From Bradyrhizobium roseum (GTDB lineage: Bacteria > Pseudomonadota > Alphaproteobacteria > Rhizobiales > Xanthobacteraceae): 64,000 nt of DNA. Below the pieces are notes generated by a model. It searched no databases. It worked only from the letters and a program-made list of their open reading frames with translations, and was not told where the DNA came from. Position numbers and translations under genes: made by a program. The stretch covers positions 5,556,450 through 5,620,449 of the forward strand of contig NZ_CP129212.1 in NCBI RefSeq assembly GCF_030413175.1. The letters run 5' to 3'. Below, piece after piece: positions 29,784 to 37,596 of the stretch (position 1 is its first letter; each line of letters starts with the position of its first letter).

Positions 29784-31148
29784 CTAGAACTGAAAGTAGA
29801 TGAACGACGTTTCGGGGCCGGCCTCCAAGTACATCAGCGCGGCCATCGATCCGTAGAGATATGGCTCCGCCCATCGAAGTCTTCCCTCGACCAGCCGACG
29901 GAGGCCGAGGTGCTGTATCATGACCGGCAACGAATAGAGCAGCGCCAGATTGTAGAACAGTTTGGTCGGGCTCGGATTGGTACTCGGGACAAACATGCCC
30001 GTAAGGTAGTTGAGCGCGTGCTGGAAATCCGGCAGCTTGAAGAATATCCAGAGCATGCTGACGCAGACAAAAACCACCGTCATCCGCGCCACCCGAAACG
30101 CCGCAAACTCGATCGAAGCCAGTCGCGACAGCAAGGGACGTTCGAGCACCAGCAGCAGGCCATGCATCAGTCCCCATGCAAGATAGCTCAGGCCGGCGCC
30201 GTGCCAGAGTCCGCCCAGTCCCATCACGATCATCAGGTTCAGATACGTCCGCATCGGGCCATGGCGATTGCCGCCGAGGGGAACGTAGAGATAGGTGCGC
30301 AGCCAGGTCGACAGCGAGATATGCCAACGCGTCCAGAACTCGGAGAATGAAGCCGAGACGTAGGGAAGATTGAAGTTGATCGGCAGCCGGTAGCCGAACA
30401 GAAGACCGAGCCCGATGGCGATGGCGGAATAGCCGAAGAAGTCCGCATAGATCTGATAGCTGTAAAGGAAAACCAGCAGCCAGCGGTCCTGGATCTGCAG
30501 CGTCTCATAGAGCGGGAAGCTCATATAGGACGTCATTTCGTTGAGGTTGTTCGCCACGTAGAGCTTGAAGAAAAATCCGGTGAGGATCCATCTCGCGGCC
30601 TCGACGAACGGAATGTGCTCGAAATATTTCGGCTGGATTTGCAGCATGAACATTTCCGCCCGCGTGATCGGACCCGATACGAGTTGCGGAAAGAAGATGA
30701 TGTAGAGGAAGACGTCCGCCAGCGCCGGCGGCGTGGTTTTCTGCCGGGTCAGATCGACCAGCAGGCTGATGTTGTGAAAGACGAAGAATGAAATGCCGAT
30801 CGGCAGCGGCAATTTAAGCAGGAAATCGAGCGGCGCGAAGCTGACGAGACTCGGGTACGCCGGATCGATGAACAGCAATTTGTATTTGAAGAAAGCGAGC
30901 AGCGCGAGGTTGAAGGCGATGCCGACCGGAAGCCAGATCTTTCGGTTTCGCAGCGCCAGGAGCAGAAAGGAGTGGGTTCCGAAAACCGCGACGGCCAGCA
31001 ATGCAAGCAATTCCGGCTGGCCGTATCCGTAAAAGAACAGGCTGGCGACCACCAGCCACTGGACCTGAAAGGCTCGCAACGGCGGCAGGTAATACGCCGC
31101 GAACACGATCGCGGCGAAGACGCTGAACTGCCAGGAAGTAAAGGTCAT
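29784..31148 (-). CDS. MBOAT-family membrane O-acyltransferase (AlgI-like)
   Basis: A 454-residue multi-spanning protein starting MTFTSWQFSVFAAIVFAAYYL. The family motif region includes SFSEFWTRWHISLSTWLR and GLGGLWHGAGLSYLAWGLMHG, in which His316 is the conserved catalytic His. AlgI-type proteins pass O-acetyl groups from a cytoplasmic donor to a periplasmic partner for polysaccharide acetylation. The downstream gene encodes such a partner (SGNH-like). No polysaccharide synthase gene is in the window, so the acceptor is not identified. Confidence 0.92.
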   Translation of the reverse strand: MTFTSWQFSVFAAIVFAAYYLPPLRAFQVQWLVVASLFFYGYGQPELLALLAVAVFGTHSFLLLALRNRKIWLPVGIAFNLALLAFFKYKLLFIDPAYPSLVSFAPLDFLLKLPLPIGISFFVFHNISLLVDLTRQKTTPPALADVFLYIIFFPQLVSGPITRAEMFMLQIQPKYFEHIPFVEAARWILTGFFFKLYVANNLNEMTSYMSFPLYETLQIQDRWLLVFLYSYQIYADFFGYSAIAIGLGLLFGYRLPINFNLPYVSASFSEFWTRWHISLSTWLRTYLYVPLGGNRHGPMRTYLNLMIVMGLGGLWHGAGLSYLAWGLMHGLLLVLERPLLSRLASIEFAAFRVARMTVVFVCVSMLWIFFKLPDFQHALNYLTGMFVPSTNPSPTKLFYNLALLYSLPVMIQHLGLRRLVEGRLRWAEPYLYGSMAALMYLEAGPETSFIYFQF

Positions 31149-31255
31149 GCCGCCCCAATGGTGATCGGGGAAGCTCTAGCATTTCGGCTTGGGAGGGCCT
31201 AGCCGAAAGCGCGCAGGCGGCGCGCACTACGTGTGATGCTGCCGCTATGGGAAGT

Positions 31256-31633
31256 TCAATTTCCTGCAGTGTTGAAACGGGAGAGATCGCAATCGCGTTC
31301 GGCGTATCTGACGCGTCGCAAACCGTCGCGGTCTTCGACCACGATTGGCCGGCAGCGCGCAGCCCAGGCGGCCTGGCCGGCTTCATCCGCTTTCAGATCT
31401 GCCGCCGACCGCGTTACGATCTTCACGATGCCGGGGCCGGCGACGTAGAAACTGGTTTGCTGGCTGGGAAGCGTCAACGCGCCGGAGGCAGCGGCCGGCT
31501 TGGCATCCGCTGCCGGTTTCGGCGCAGATGCGGCCTGAGCAGCATCTGCCGATCGGCCGTGATCCATCGCAAATTGGGCGGACGCCGAAGACATCGAAGC
31601 AACGACAACCGAGATTGCGATGTAGACGCGCAT
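31256..31633 (-). CDS. Small secreted protein with C-terminal Cys motif (paralogue 1)
   Basis: A 125-residue protein with a signal peptide (MRVYIAISVVVASMSSASA, cleavage before QFAMD). The middle is Ala/Pro-rich and probably disordered (residues 28-52). The C-terminus holds Cys94 and Cys115 in the pattern W-x-A-x-C-R-P-x7-G-L-x-R-V-x-Y-A-x-R-x-C-D-L-x-R. The same pattern with the same spacing occurs in the protein at 31821-32123. ATG 31633 is preferred: AGAGG lies 8 bp upstream but only 2 bp before the longer GTG start at 31639. A disulfide between the two Cys is likely in the periplasm. Function unknown. Confidence 0.7.
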   Translation of the reverse strand: MRVYIAISVVVASMSSASAQFAMDHGRSADAAQAASAPKPAADAKPAAASGALTLPSQQTSFYVAGPGIVKIVTRSAADLKADEAGQAAWAARCRPIVVEDRDGLRRVRYAERDCDLSRFNTAGN

Positions 31634-31820
31634 GGACACTACCTCTTGAAACGAATGCCGTCCGTCAGAATTGACCGACAGGCATTGAGGCGGTGTAAAG
31701 CGAGGTGACTAACCGCGCTGCAATTTGGTCGATAAAGGTTTAGCCGTTTTTCGGGCGTAGCAATGCGTCGATATTCGCCATTCTGATTGCTCATCGCCCG
31801 TCGCGAGGAGCAAAGCGCGA

Positions 31821-32123
31821 TTACTCGCTGCGGCCGAACTCGCAGCCCCTGCGGGCGTATTGCAGGCGGACAACACCCTCATCGTCATAGGTGCGCCGCG
31901 GCTTGCAGTAGGCTTCCCACTTCTCGATGCTGGCCCGCTTTGCCCTCTCGTCTTCCAGCTCCTGCGCGGGGTTGCGCGCTGGATCATCGAGATAGGAAGT
32001 CGTGCACACCCTGCCGTGAAACTTGCTGTGGGTGCAGCGTTCGACGATCTGCCAAGCCTGCGCCGAGGTCGAAAGCAGGGCGAGGGTCGCAATTGCGTAG
32101 AGGATTTTCATGTTGCCGCTCAT
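31821..32123 (-). CDS. Small secreted protein with C-terminal Cys motif (paralogue 2)
   Basis: A 100-residue protein with a signal peptide (MKILYAIATLALLSTSAQA from Met5; cleavage before WQIVE). It has an extra Cys pair (Cys30, Cys40) after the signal, a charged helix (NPAQELEDERAKRASIEKW), then W-x-A-x-C-K-P-x7-G-V-x-R-L-x-Y-A-x-R-x-C-E-F-x-R with Cys73 and Cys94. The motif aligns without gaps to the C-terminus of its neighbour. ATG 32123 or 32111 may be the start; GGGAAG precedes the first. No known domain recognised. Confidence 0.72.
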   Translation of the reverse strand: MSGNMKILYAIATLALLSTSAQAWQIVERCTHSKFHGRVCTTSYLDDPARNPAQELEDERAKRASIEKWEAYCKPRRTYDDEGVVRLQYARRGCEFGRSE

Positions 32124-32341
32124 CGCTTCCCGGAGACGTTCTCCGTACGACGCAGGTAATGCCGTAGGCGGTTGAGGTGCAACGCTAACCCTTTGTTAAG
32201 CTAAATAGCGTCGACAAAGGTTAAATCCGGAACCCGAAATTTTTGCTTTTTGCTACCTTGTCTCAAACCGGTCGACCGTTCAGCTACGAGACAGCATCGT
32301 CCGCCGTTGACACAACGTGTGCGAAATCCGGACGGCATTCG

Positions 32342-33208
32342 TCAGACCACGGTCCGATGTCGCTCGATACATTTGCGCAAGACCTCATCCATCGGCCTTG
32401 CCCACCAATCGTTCGAGAAGATTTCGATTTCGCAATAACCGGCAAAACCCTGCGCTTCGACCGCGGATCGCACAGATGTGATGTCGATGACGCCATCGCC
32501 CATCATGCCGCGGTCGTTGAGGATGTCTTTTGTCGGCACCAGCCAGTCGCAGACGTGAAACGCCAGCAGGCGATCCTGGCCGGCGCGTTCGATCTGGCCC
32601 ATCAATTCCGGATCCCACCAGATATGATAGACGTCGAGCGCGACGCCGAGCATGCCGCTGAGCCGCTCCGGGTCGAGCCGATCGCAGATGTCGAGCGCCT
32701 GCCTTGTGGTGTTGACGCAGGCCCGGTCAGCCGCATAAGCGGGATGCAACGGCTCGATCGCAAGCGGCACGTCTGCTTCTCTTGCGTATTCAAGCAATTC
32801 GGCGATGGCATCTTCGACCTGTGCCCGGGCCGCCGCGATGTCTTTTGATGGCGCGCTGCCGGGCCGCGAGTATTGCGGCAGGCCGCCGACCACGAGCACG
32901 ATGCAGGGCGCACCCAGCGCGACCGCCTCATCGATCGCACGGAAGTTGTCGTCACGCGCCTCCATGCGGTACGCGGCGTCGGCGGGAAACATCCCGCCGC
33001 GGCAATAGCCGGAGAGATCCAGGCCGGCATCACGCACGGCGCGGACCGCGCGCTTGAGCCCGACGGCGGCGACCTGGTCGCGCCAGGGATCGATGGCGCG
33101 GATGCCGTGGCGCGCGCAGGCCTCGATGATCTCCACGAGGTCGCCCTGCTTGCGGACCGTTGCCGTGTTCAGCGACAGCCAGCGATGATCTCCGGAAAAG
33201 TCGCGCAT
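32342..33208 (-). CDS. Sugar phosphate isomerase/epimerase-type TIM barrel protein
   Basis: A 288-residue xylose-isomerase-like TIM barrel. The metal and catalytic residues of the family are visible: Glu in AIEPLHP, Asp and His in ALDVYHIWW, His in FHVCDW, and a terminal Glu in YCEIEIFS. Such proteins isomerise or epimerise sugars, keto-inositols or hydroxypyruvate. ATG 33208 overlaps the DUF993 stop by one base (TGATG), indicating coupled translation. It is the third gene of a Gfo/Idh - DUF993 - TIM barrel operon of unknown substrate. Confidence 0.86.
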   Translation of the reverse strand: MRDFSGDHRWLSLNTATVRKQGDLVEIIEACARHGIRAIDPWRDQVAAVGLKRAVRAVRDAGLDLSGYCRGGMFPADAAYRMEARDDNFRAIDEAVALGAPCIVLVVGGLPQYSRPGSAPSKDIAAARAQVEDAIAELLEYAREADVPLAIEPLHPAYAADRACVNTTRQALDICDRLDPERLSGMLGVALDVYHIWWDPELMGQIERAGQDRLLAFHVCDWLVPTKDILNDRGMMGDGVIDITSVRSAVEAQGFAGYCEIEIFSNDWWARPMDEVLRKCIERHRTVV

Positions 33209-34401
33209 CAGGCCTCGATGCCGCGGATTGCCAGCAATGTCTTCATGCGCCGCGTCGCCAGTTCGGGGTTGGAGAGCAGCCCAGCCTGGTCGGCAAGGCG
33301 AAACAGTTCGGCCAAATGCAGCGTCGAGCGCGTGCTCTCCTGCCCGCCGACCATGGTGAAGTGATCCTGGTGGCCGTTGAGCCAGGCCATGAACACGATA
33401 CCGGTCTTGTAGAACCGCGTCGGCGCCCGGAATATGTGGCGCGACAGCGGCACCGTCGGCCCCAGCACGTCGTGGAAACCCGCCGCGTCGCCGGCCGCAA
33501 GGCGAGACAACGCGTAGGACGCAGCGGGTGCGATGGCGTCAAAGATGCCGAGCAGCGCGTGCGAAAATCCATGGTCGTCGCCGGCGATCAGTTCGGCATA
33601 GTTGAAATCGTCGCCGGTATACATTTTGACGCTCTTGTCGAGCCGCCGGCGCATGTCGATCTCGCGCTGCTTGTCGAGCAGCGAGACTTTGACGCCGTCG
33701 ACCTTGGCCGCATTGGCGTTGATGATGTCAACCGCCGTGTCCATCGCCTTGTCGAGATCATGGGTGCCCCAATAGCCCGCCAGCGCCGGATCGAACATGT
33801 CGCCGAGCCAGTGGATGATCACGGGCTCGCGGACCTGGCCCAGCACGCGGCCATAGACCTTGGCGTAATCGTCGGCGCCGCGGCCGAGCTTGGCCAACGC
33901 GCGCGAGGCCATCAGGATGATGCGGCCGCCGGTCTTCTCTACCGCCTCGACCTGCTCTTCATAGGCGCGGATGACGTCGTCGACCGACGTCGCATCCTCC
34001 ACCGCGAGATGGTCGGTGCCGGCGCCGGAGAACACCAGCGCGTTACCCTTGGCCTTCGCCGCTTTCACCGAGCGCTGGATCAACTCCAGCGAGGTCGGCC
34101 AGTCCAGCCCCATGCCGCGCTGAGCGGTGTCCATGGCTTCGGCGACGCCGAGGCCGAGGTCCCAGACATGCTCGCGGAACGCAATGGTGCGGTCCCAGTC
34201 GATCGCGGATGACAGCCATGGATCGTTATCGGCGAGCGGATCGGCGACCACATGCGCGGCTGAGAACGCCACGCGGTTGAGCGCGCCTGCAAGCTTCGCC
34301 GGAAATGTCCGGGACGCCGCCAGACGATAGGTTTCGATCGAACGATCCGCCGTCGGCAGTTTCAGCGACAGCGATGACATCGGCAGGACGGGCTTGTTCA
34401 T
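33208..34401 (-). CDS. DUF993-family protein (dihydrodipicolinate synthase-like)
   Basis: A 397-residue protein matching the DUF993 family, which is distantly related to the dihydrodipicolinate synthase/N-acetylneuraminate lyase TIM barrels. Recognisable segments are GMGLDWPTSLELIQRSVKAAK, VIIHWLGDMFDPALAGYWG and KMYTGDDFNYAELI, where the Lys of KMYTGDD is a candidate Schiff-base residue. An aldolase or dehydratase role on a keto-sugar acid would fit the oxidoreductase before it (12-bp gap) and the isomerase-like gene after it (1-bp overlap). No member's function is known to me. Confidence 0.82.
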   Translation of the reverse strand: MNKPVLPMSSLSLKLPTADRSIETYRLAASRTFPAKLAGALNRVAFSAAHVVADPLADNDPWLSSAIDWDRTIAFREHVWDLGLGVAEAMDTAQRGMGLDWPTSLELIQRSVKAAKAKGNALVFSGAGTDHLAVEDATSVDDVIRAYEEQVEAVEKTGGRIILMASRALAKLGRGADDYAKVYGRVLGQVREPVIIHWLGDMFDPALAGYWGTHDLDKAMDTAVDIINANAAKVDGVKVSLLDKQREIDMRRRLDKSVKMYTGDDFNYAELIAGDDHGFSHALLGIFDAIAPAASYALSRLAAGDAAGFHDVLGPTVPLSRHIFRAPTRFYKTGIVFMAWLNGHQDHFTMVGGQESTRSTLHLAELFRLADQAGLLSNPELATRRMKTLLAIRGIEA

Positions 34402-34413
34402 GACCGGGCCTCC

Positions 34414-35565
34414 TCACACCTTGATCGGGTCGACGTCGATCCAGCGCCGCTCGCGCCAGCTCTGCAGCGCGCATTCGGCGAGTTGCACGCCCTTGGCGCC
34501 TTCCAGCAGCGTGTATTTGTAGGGCGCATCCTCGCAGACGTGGCGGATGAACATCTCCCACTGCTCCTTGAAGCCGTTGTCGTAGACGACGTTGTCGGGA
34601 ACCTTCTGCCAGTCGGCATAGAAATCATGGGTGCGCTTCTCGTCCGGATTCCACACCGGCCGCGGCGTCGCCTGCCGGGCCTGGATCACGCAATCGGTCA
34701 GGCCCGCCACCGCCGAACCGTGCGTGCCGTCGACCTGGAAGGTGACGAGGTCGTCGCGATACACCCGCGTCACCCAGCTCATATTGATATGCGCGATCAC
34801 GCCGCCCTTGAGACGGAAGGTGGCGTAGGCGGAATCATCGGCGGTCGCCGTGTACTTCCTGCCCTTCTCGTCGAACCGCTCGGGGATATCCGTGGTGCCG
34901 AGGCAGGAAACGCTTTCGACCTCGCCGAACAGATTGTCGAGCACGTAACGCCAGTGGCAGACCATGTCGAGGATGATGCCGCCGCCGTCCTCGCTGCGAT
35001 AATTCCATGACGGCCGCTGCGCCTCCTGCCAGCCGCCTTCGAACACCCAGTAGCCGAACTCGCCACGTATTGAGAGCATGCGGCCGAAGAAGCCGGAGTC
35101 GCGCAGGAAGGCCAGCTTCTTCAGGCCGGGCAGGAACAGCTTGTCCTGCACCGTGCCATGCTTGACGCCGCGGGCGTTGGCGAGCTTCAGCACCGCGATC
35201 GCCTCCTCCAGATTGGTCGCGATCGGCTTCTCGCAGTAGACGTGCTTGCCGGCGTTGATCGCCTTGGTCAGCAGCGAGGGCCGCGCCTGCGTGGTGGCGG
35301 CATCGAAGAAGATCGTGTCGTCCTTGTGAGACAGCGCCTCGTCGAGATCGGTCGACCAGCGGTCGACGTTGAAGCGTTTTGCGAGGCGCTCGACCTTCTC
35401 CGCGTCGCGGCCGACCAGGATCGGGTCGGGCAGCATGCGGTCGCCGTTGGCGAGCAGCACGCCGCCCTGGTCGCGGATCGCGATGATGGAACGGATCAGA
35501 TGCTGGTTGAGCCCCATGCGGCCGGTCACGCCGTTCATGATCAGGCCGAGGCGTTTGGTGGTCAT
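34414..35565 (-). CDS. Gfo/Idh/MocA-family oxidoreductase
   Basis: A 383-residue NAD(P)-dependent dehydrogenase. The N-terminal fold (GLIMNGVTGRMGLNQHLIR) departs slightly from the usual GxGxxG form. The family motif EKP is present in KHVYCEKPIATNLEEAI, and the catalytic region SEDGGGIILDMVCHW follows. Members oxidise or reduce sugars, inositols and their derivatives. ATG 35565 has GGAG upstream and begins a three-gene operon with DUF993 and TIM-barrel genes. Together these look like a small catabolic pathway for an unidentified polyol or amino sugar. Confidence 0.9.
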   Translation of the reverse strand: MTTKRLGLIMNGVTGRMGLNQHLIRSIIAIRDQGGVLLANGDRMLPDPILVGRDAEKVERLAKRFNVDRWSTDLDEALSHKDDTIFFDAATTQARPSLLTKAINAGKHVYCEKPIATNLEEAIAVLKLANARGVKHGTVQDKLFLPGLKKLAFLRDSGFFGRMLSIRGEFGYWVFEGGWQEAQRPSWNYRSEDGGGIILDMVCHWRYVLDNLFGEVESVSCLGTTDIPERFDEKGRKYTATADDSAYATFRLKGGVIAHINMSWVTRVYRDDLVTFQVDGTHGSAVAGLTDCVIQARQATPRPVWNPDEKRTHDFYADWQKVPDNVVYDNGFKEQWEMFIRHVCEDAPYKYTLLEGAKGVQLAECALQSWRERRWIDVDPIKV

Positions 35566-35933
35566 GAGGTTTTCTCCAGGGGAATTCGTGTCGCCGGCGC
35601 AGCGGCCGCATCGTCGACCGGTCCGGATGAACGGAACTCGCGAAGCCGGGTATTATTGTCAGCGATCCCGTCAGGAGATCGCCGCCGTGGATCGGGATGC
35701 GATCCTTGCCCAGCCACGTACCGCTCCCTGATGGTCGTCTTTTCCGGGAAAAAATTAACCCGTTGGGTAAATACTGGCAAGCGGGTTTTGTGCAGCAAGA
35801 TTTCCAATTCTCGTCGCCCTGGCGAACGCAGGGGCCCATACCCAGGGGACGTTGTGAGTTGAAAGGCGTCGACCACGGCCTTTCATCCGCCAGGCCGCGG
35901 CGTATGGGTTCCTGCGTTCGCAGGAACGACGGG
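35566..35933. other. Intergenic region upstream of the Gfo/Idh operon
   Basis: A 368-bp stretch between the start of the Gfo/Idh gene and the end of a TetR-family gene, both on the minus strand. It should hold the operon promoter. Its TetR-proximal third is a palindromic repeat. I saw no credible gene. Confidence 0.5.
35811..35930. repeat. Palindromic intergenic repeat (family B, copy 1)
   Basis: The left arm TCGTCGCCCTGGCGAACGCA followed by GGGGCCCATACCC mirrors the right arm TATGGGTTCCTGCGTTCGCA followed by GGAACGAC. Each arm contains its own small palindrome around GCGAACGC or GCGTTCGC. A closely similar element lies at 49636-49754. It sits immediately after a TetR gene and may end transcription. 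Confidence 0.8.
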
Positions 35934-36641
35934 CTACACCGGCTGATGCGCCGGTGTCCGCACGCCGGGCTTTACCGCCTTGCCGAAATCCGCCGTCGAC
36001 TTCCCCGTCAGCGCCGCCAGCACCAGCGCCACCATGTGGGCGAGGCGCTGGTCCCGCGCCTGCTTCTTCAGGAGGTCGCGACCGAAGATGACGGAGAGTG
36101 TCGCGCTGTTGGAGAGGTAGAAGAAGCAGAGCCCGGCGATGGAAATATAGAGCTGCACCGGATCGACGGCAGCGCGAAAATCGCCGCTTTCCACGCCGCG
36201 CGTCACCACGGTGCGGATCATCTCGACGAACGGCGAGTGCATCGACTTGACCCTGGTGGAGCGCTTGAGGTGGCGCGCCTTGGCGAGGTTCTCGGTGTTG
36301 AGCAGCGCCAGGAATTCCGGGTTGCGGAGGAAATAGCTCCAGGTGAAATCGATCAGCCGTTCGATCGCCTCGGGCGGATCGAGATGTTCGAGATCGAGCC
36401 CGCGCTCCTCGGAACGGATCTTTTCATAGGCACCTTCGAGCACCGCGAGGTAGAGGTCTTCCTTGTTGCCGACGTGGTAATACAGCATGCGCTTGTTGGC
36501 GCCGGCAATGGCGGCGATACGGTCGACGCGCGCGCCGGCCAGGCCATGGGCGGCGAACTCCTGCTTGGCGGCCTCGAGAATGCGGATCCGCATCCCCTCG
36601 GGGTCGCGCTGCCATTTCTGAACGCGTTTTGCCTTGGCCAA
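35934..36641 (-). CDS. TetR-family transcriptional regulator
   Basis: A 235-residue TetR-type repressor. The DNA-binding domain is MRIRILEAAKQEFAAHGLAGARVDRIAAIAGANKRMLYYHVGNKEDLYLAVLE. The C-terminal half resembles the TetR_C domain of RutR/AcrR-like proteins (FVEMIRTVVTRGVESGDFR). The frame starts at TTG 36641; ATG 36593 is possible but trims conserved N-terminal residues. It is the nearest regulator to the Gfo/Idh - DUF993 operon downstream and could control it; the palindromic repeat lies between them. Confidence 0.87.
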   Translation of the reverse strand: MAKAKRVQKWQRDPEGMRIRILEAAKQEFAAHGLAGARVDRIAAIAGANKRMLYYHVGNKEDLYLAVLEGAYEKIRSEERGLDLEHLDPPEAIERLIDFTWSYFLRNPEFLALLNTENLAKARHLKRSTRVKSMHSPFVEMIRTVVTRGVESGDFRAAVDPVQLYISIAGLCFFYLSNSATLSVIFGRDLLKKQARDQRLAHMVALVLAALTGKSTADFGKAVKPGVRTPAHQPV

Positions 36642-36721
36642 AATCAGGCGCCCGGTGATTGCATCAGACAGGCTGTAGCATGCACGGTGCGCTTTGAGAA
36701 CGAGGCGATGCTGGCCTTCTC

Positions 36722-36744
36722 CCTTCTCCCCTTGTGGGAGAAGG
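36722..36744. repeat. Perfect hairpin CCTTCTCCC-cttgt-GGGAGAAGG
   Basis: A 9-bp perfect inverted repeat just downstream of the VOC gene stop and upstream of the TetR gene. The same core (CTCCCCTTGTGGGAG) is a familiar dispersed repeat in Bradyrhizobium. On the minus strand, the direction of the flanking genes, no T-run follows, so it is listed as a repeat and not a terminator. Confidence 0.7.
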
Positions 36745-36750
36745 AAAAAG

Positions 36751-37596
36751 TCACGACTTCCCCGCCGATGGCTGCACCAGCAGCGTGGGCACGCCGCAGG
36801 TGCCGCTGCGCACCGTCATCACCCGCGTGCCCGGCTTGCGGCCGGTGCGGATTTCCGAAACGTCGACGCCGGCCTGAGAGAGCCGCGCATGGGTGGCGTC
36901 GATGTCGGCGACGCGCCAGCACAGGCCGCGCAGCCTGTCCTGCGAAATATCCATCTCCTTGCCCGGCCGGTGGCTGACCTCGACGATCAGGTCGCCGCAG
37001 CGGAAGAACATCAGCCGCCCCCAATCGGGATGTGAGCGGTCGAGCGCCATGTCGAGTCCGAGCCGGGCGCCATAGAGGGCGGCGGCGCGCTCCGGATCCG
37101 GCGTCGAGACCACGACATGGTCCAGCGCGGTGATCGACCCGGTCGTGGTCCGGACCGACAGCGGCCGCTCGCGGTCGCGCTCGAGGAAGAACAGGCGCAC
37201 GCCGCGCGTGGCGTCCGTTGCCGCGCGCGTGCGCTTCCACGCCAGCGTCGCGCCGGAAATCGCGTCGCGGCTTTCGACCTCGGCGATCGGGTCCGGCTTC
37301 AGCGTCAGTCGGTCGAGCCGGCGATGCATTTTGGCGATGTCGCTGGTCCGGAAGCAGATGCTGGCGAGCCCCTCGCCCTGGGCGGCCAGCACGCTGCGAA
37401 TCCGGTCCGCGTTAGCGTCCTCGCCGCGCGGGGCCATCAATTCCAGCGTCGTGTTGTCGAGGGTGAACAGCACCCGATCGGCGCCCTCGCCGCTGTTTTG
37501 CCAGGCCGGCGAACGCGCGAACAAGGCCTGGTAGGCGGCAGAGGCCGCGTTGATGTCGCCGGTGAGAACGACGACGTGGTCGAGGCTGGTGATCAC
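36751..37596 (-). CDS. VOC-family protein with two glyoxalase-like domains
   Basis: A 281-residue protein made of two vicinal-oxygen-chelate modules: one from residue 1 (MITSLDHVVVLTGDINAASAAYQALF), the second from about residue 154 (ITALDHVVVSTPDPERAAALYGARLGLDM). Metal-binding His residues open both modules (LDHVVV), and the FFRCGDLIVEVSH segment supplies further candidates. The start is GTG 37596, overlapping the stop of the dehydrogenase gene by 4 bp, so the two are translationally coupled. Possible roles include glyoxalase, dioxygenase or epimerase activity; the substrate is unknown. Confidence 0.85.
   Translation of the reverse strand: MITSLDHVVVLTGDINAASAAYQALFARSPAWQNSGEGADRVLFTLDNTTLELMAPRGEDANADRIRSVLAAQGEGLASICFRTSDIAKMHRRLDRLTLKPDPIAEVESRDAISGATLAWKRTRAATDATRGVRLFFLERDRERPLSVRTTTGSITALDHVVVSTPDPERAAALYGARLGLDMALDRSHPDWGRLMFFRCGDLIVEVSHRPGKEMDISQDRLRGLCWRVADIDATHARLSQAGVDVSEIRTGRKPGTRVMTVRSGTCGVPTLLVQPSAGKS

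Noticed and set aside
36722..36744. The hairpin after the VOC gene as a terminator.
   Set aside because: On the minus strand no T-run follows the stem. The sequence matches a dispersed repeat, so it is listed as a repeat only.
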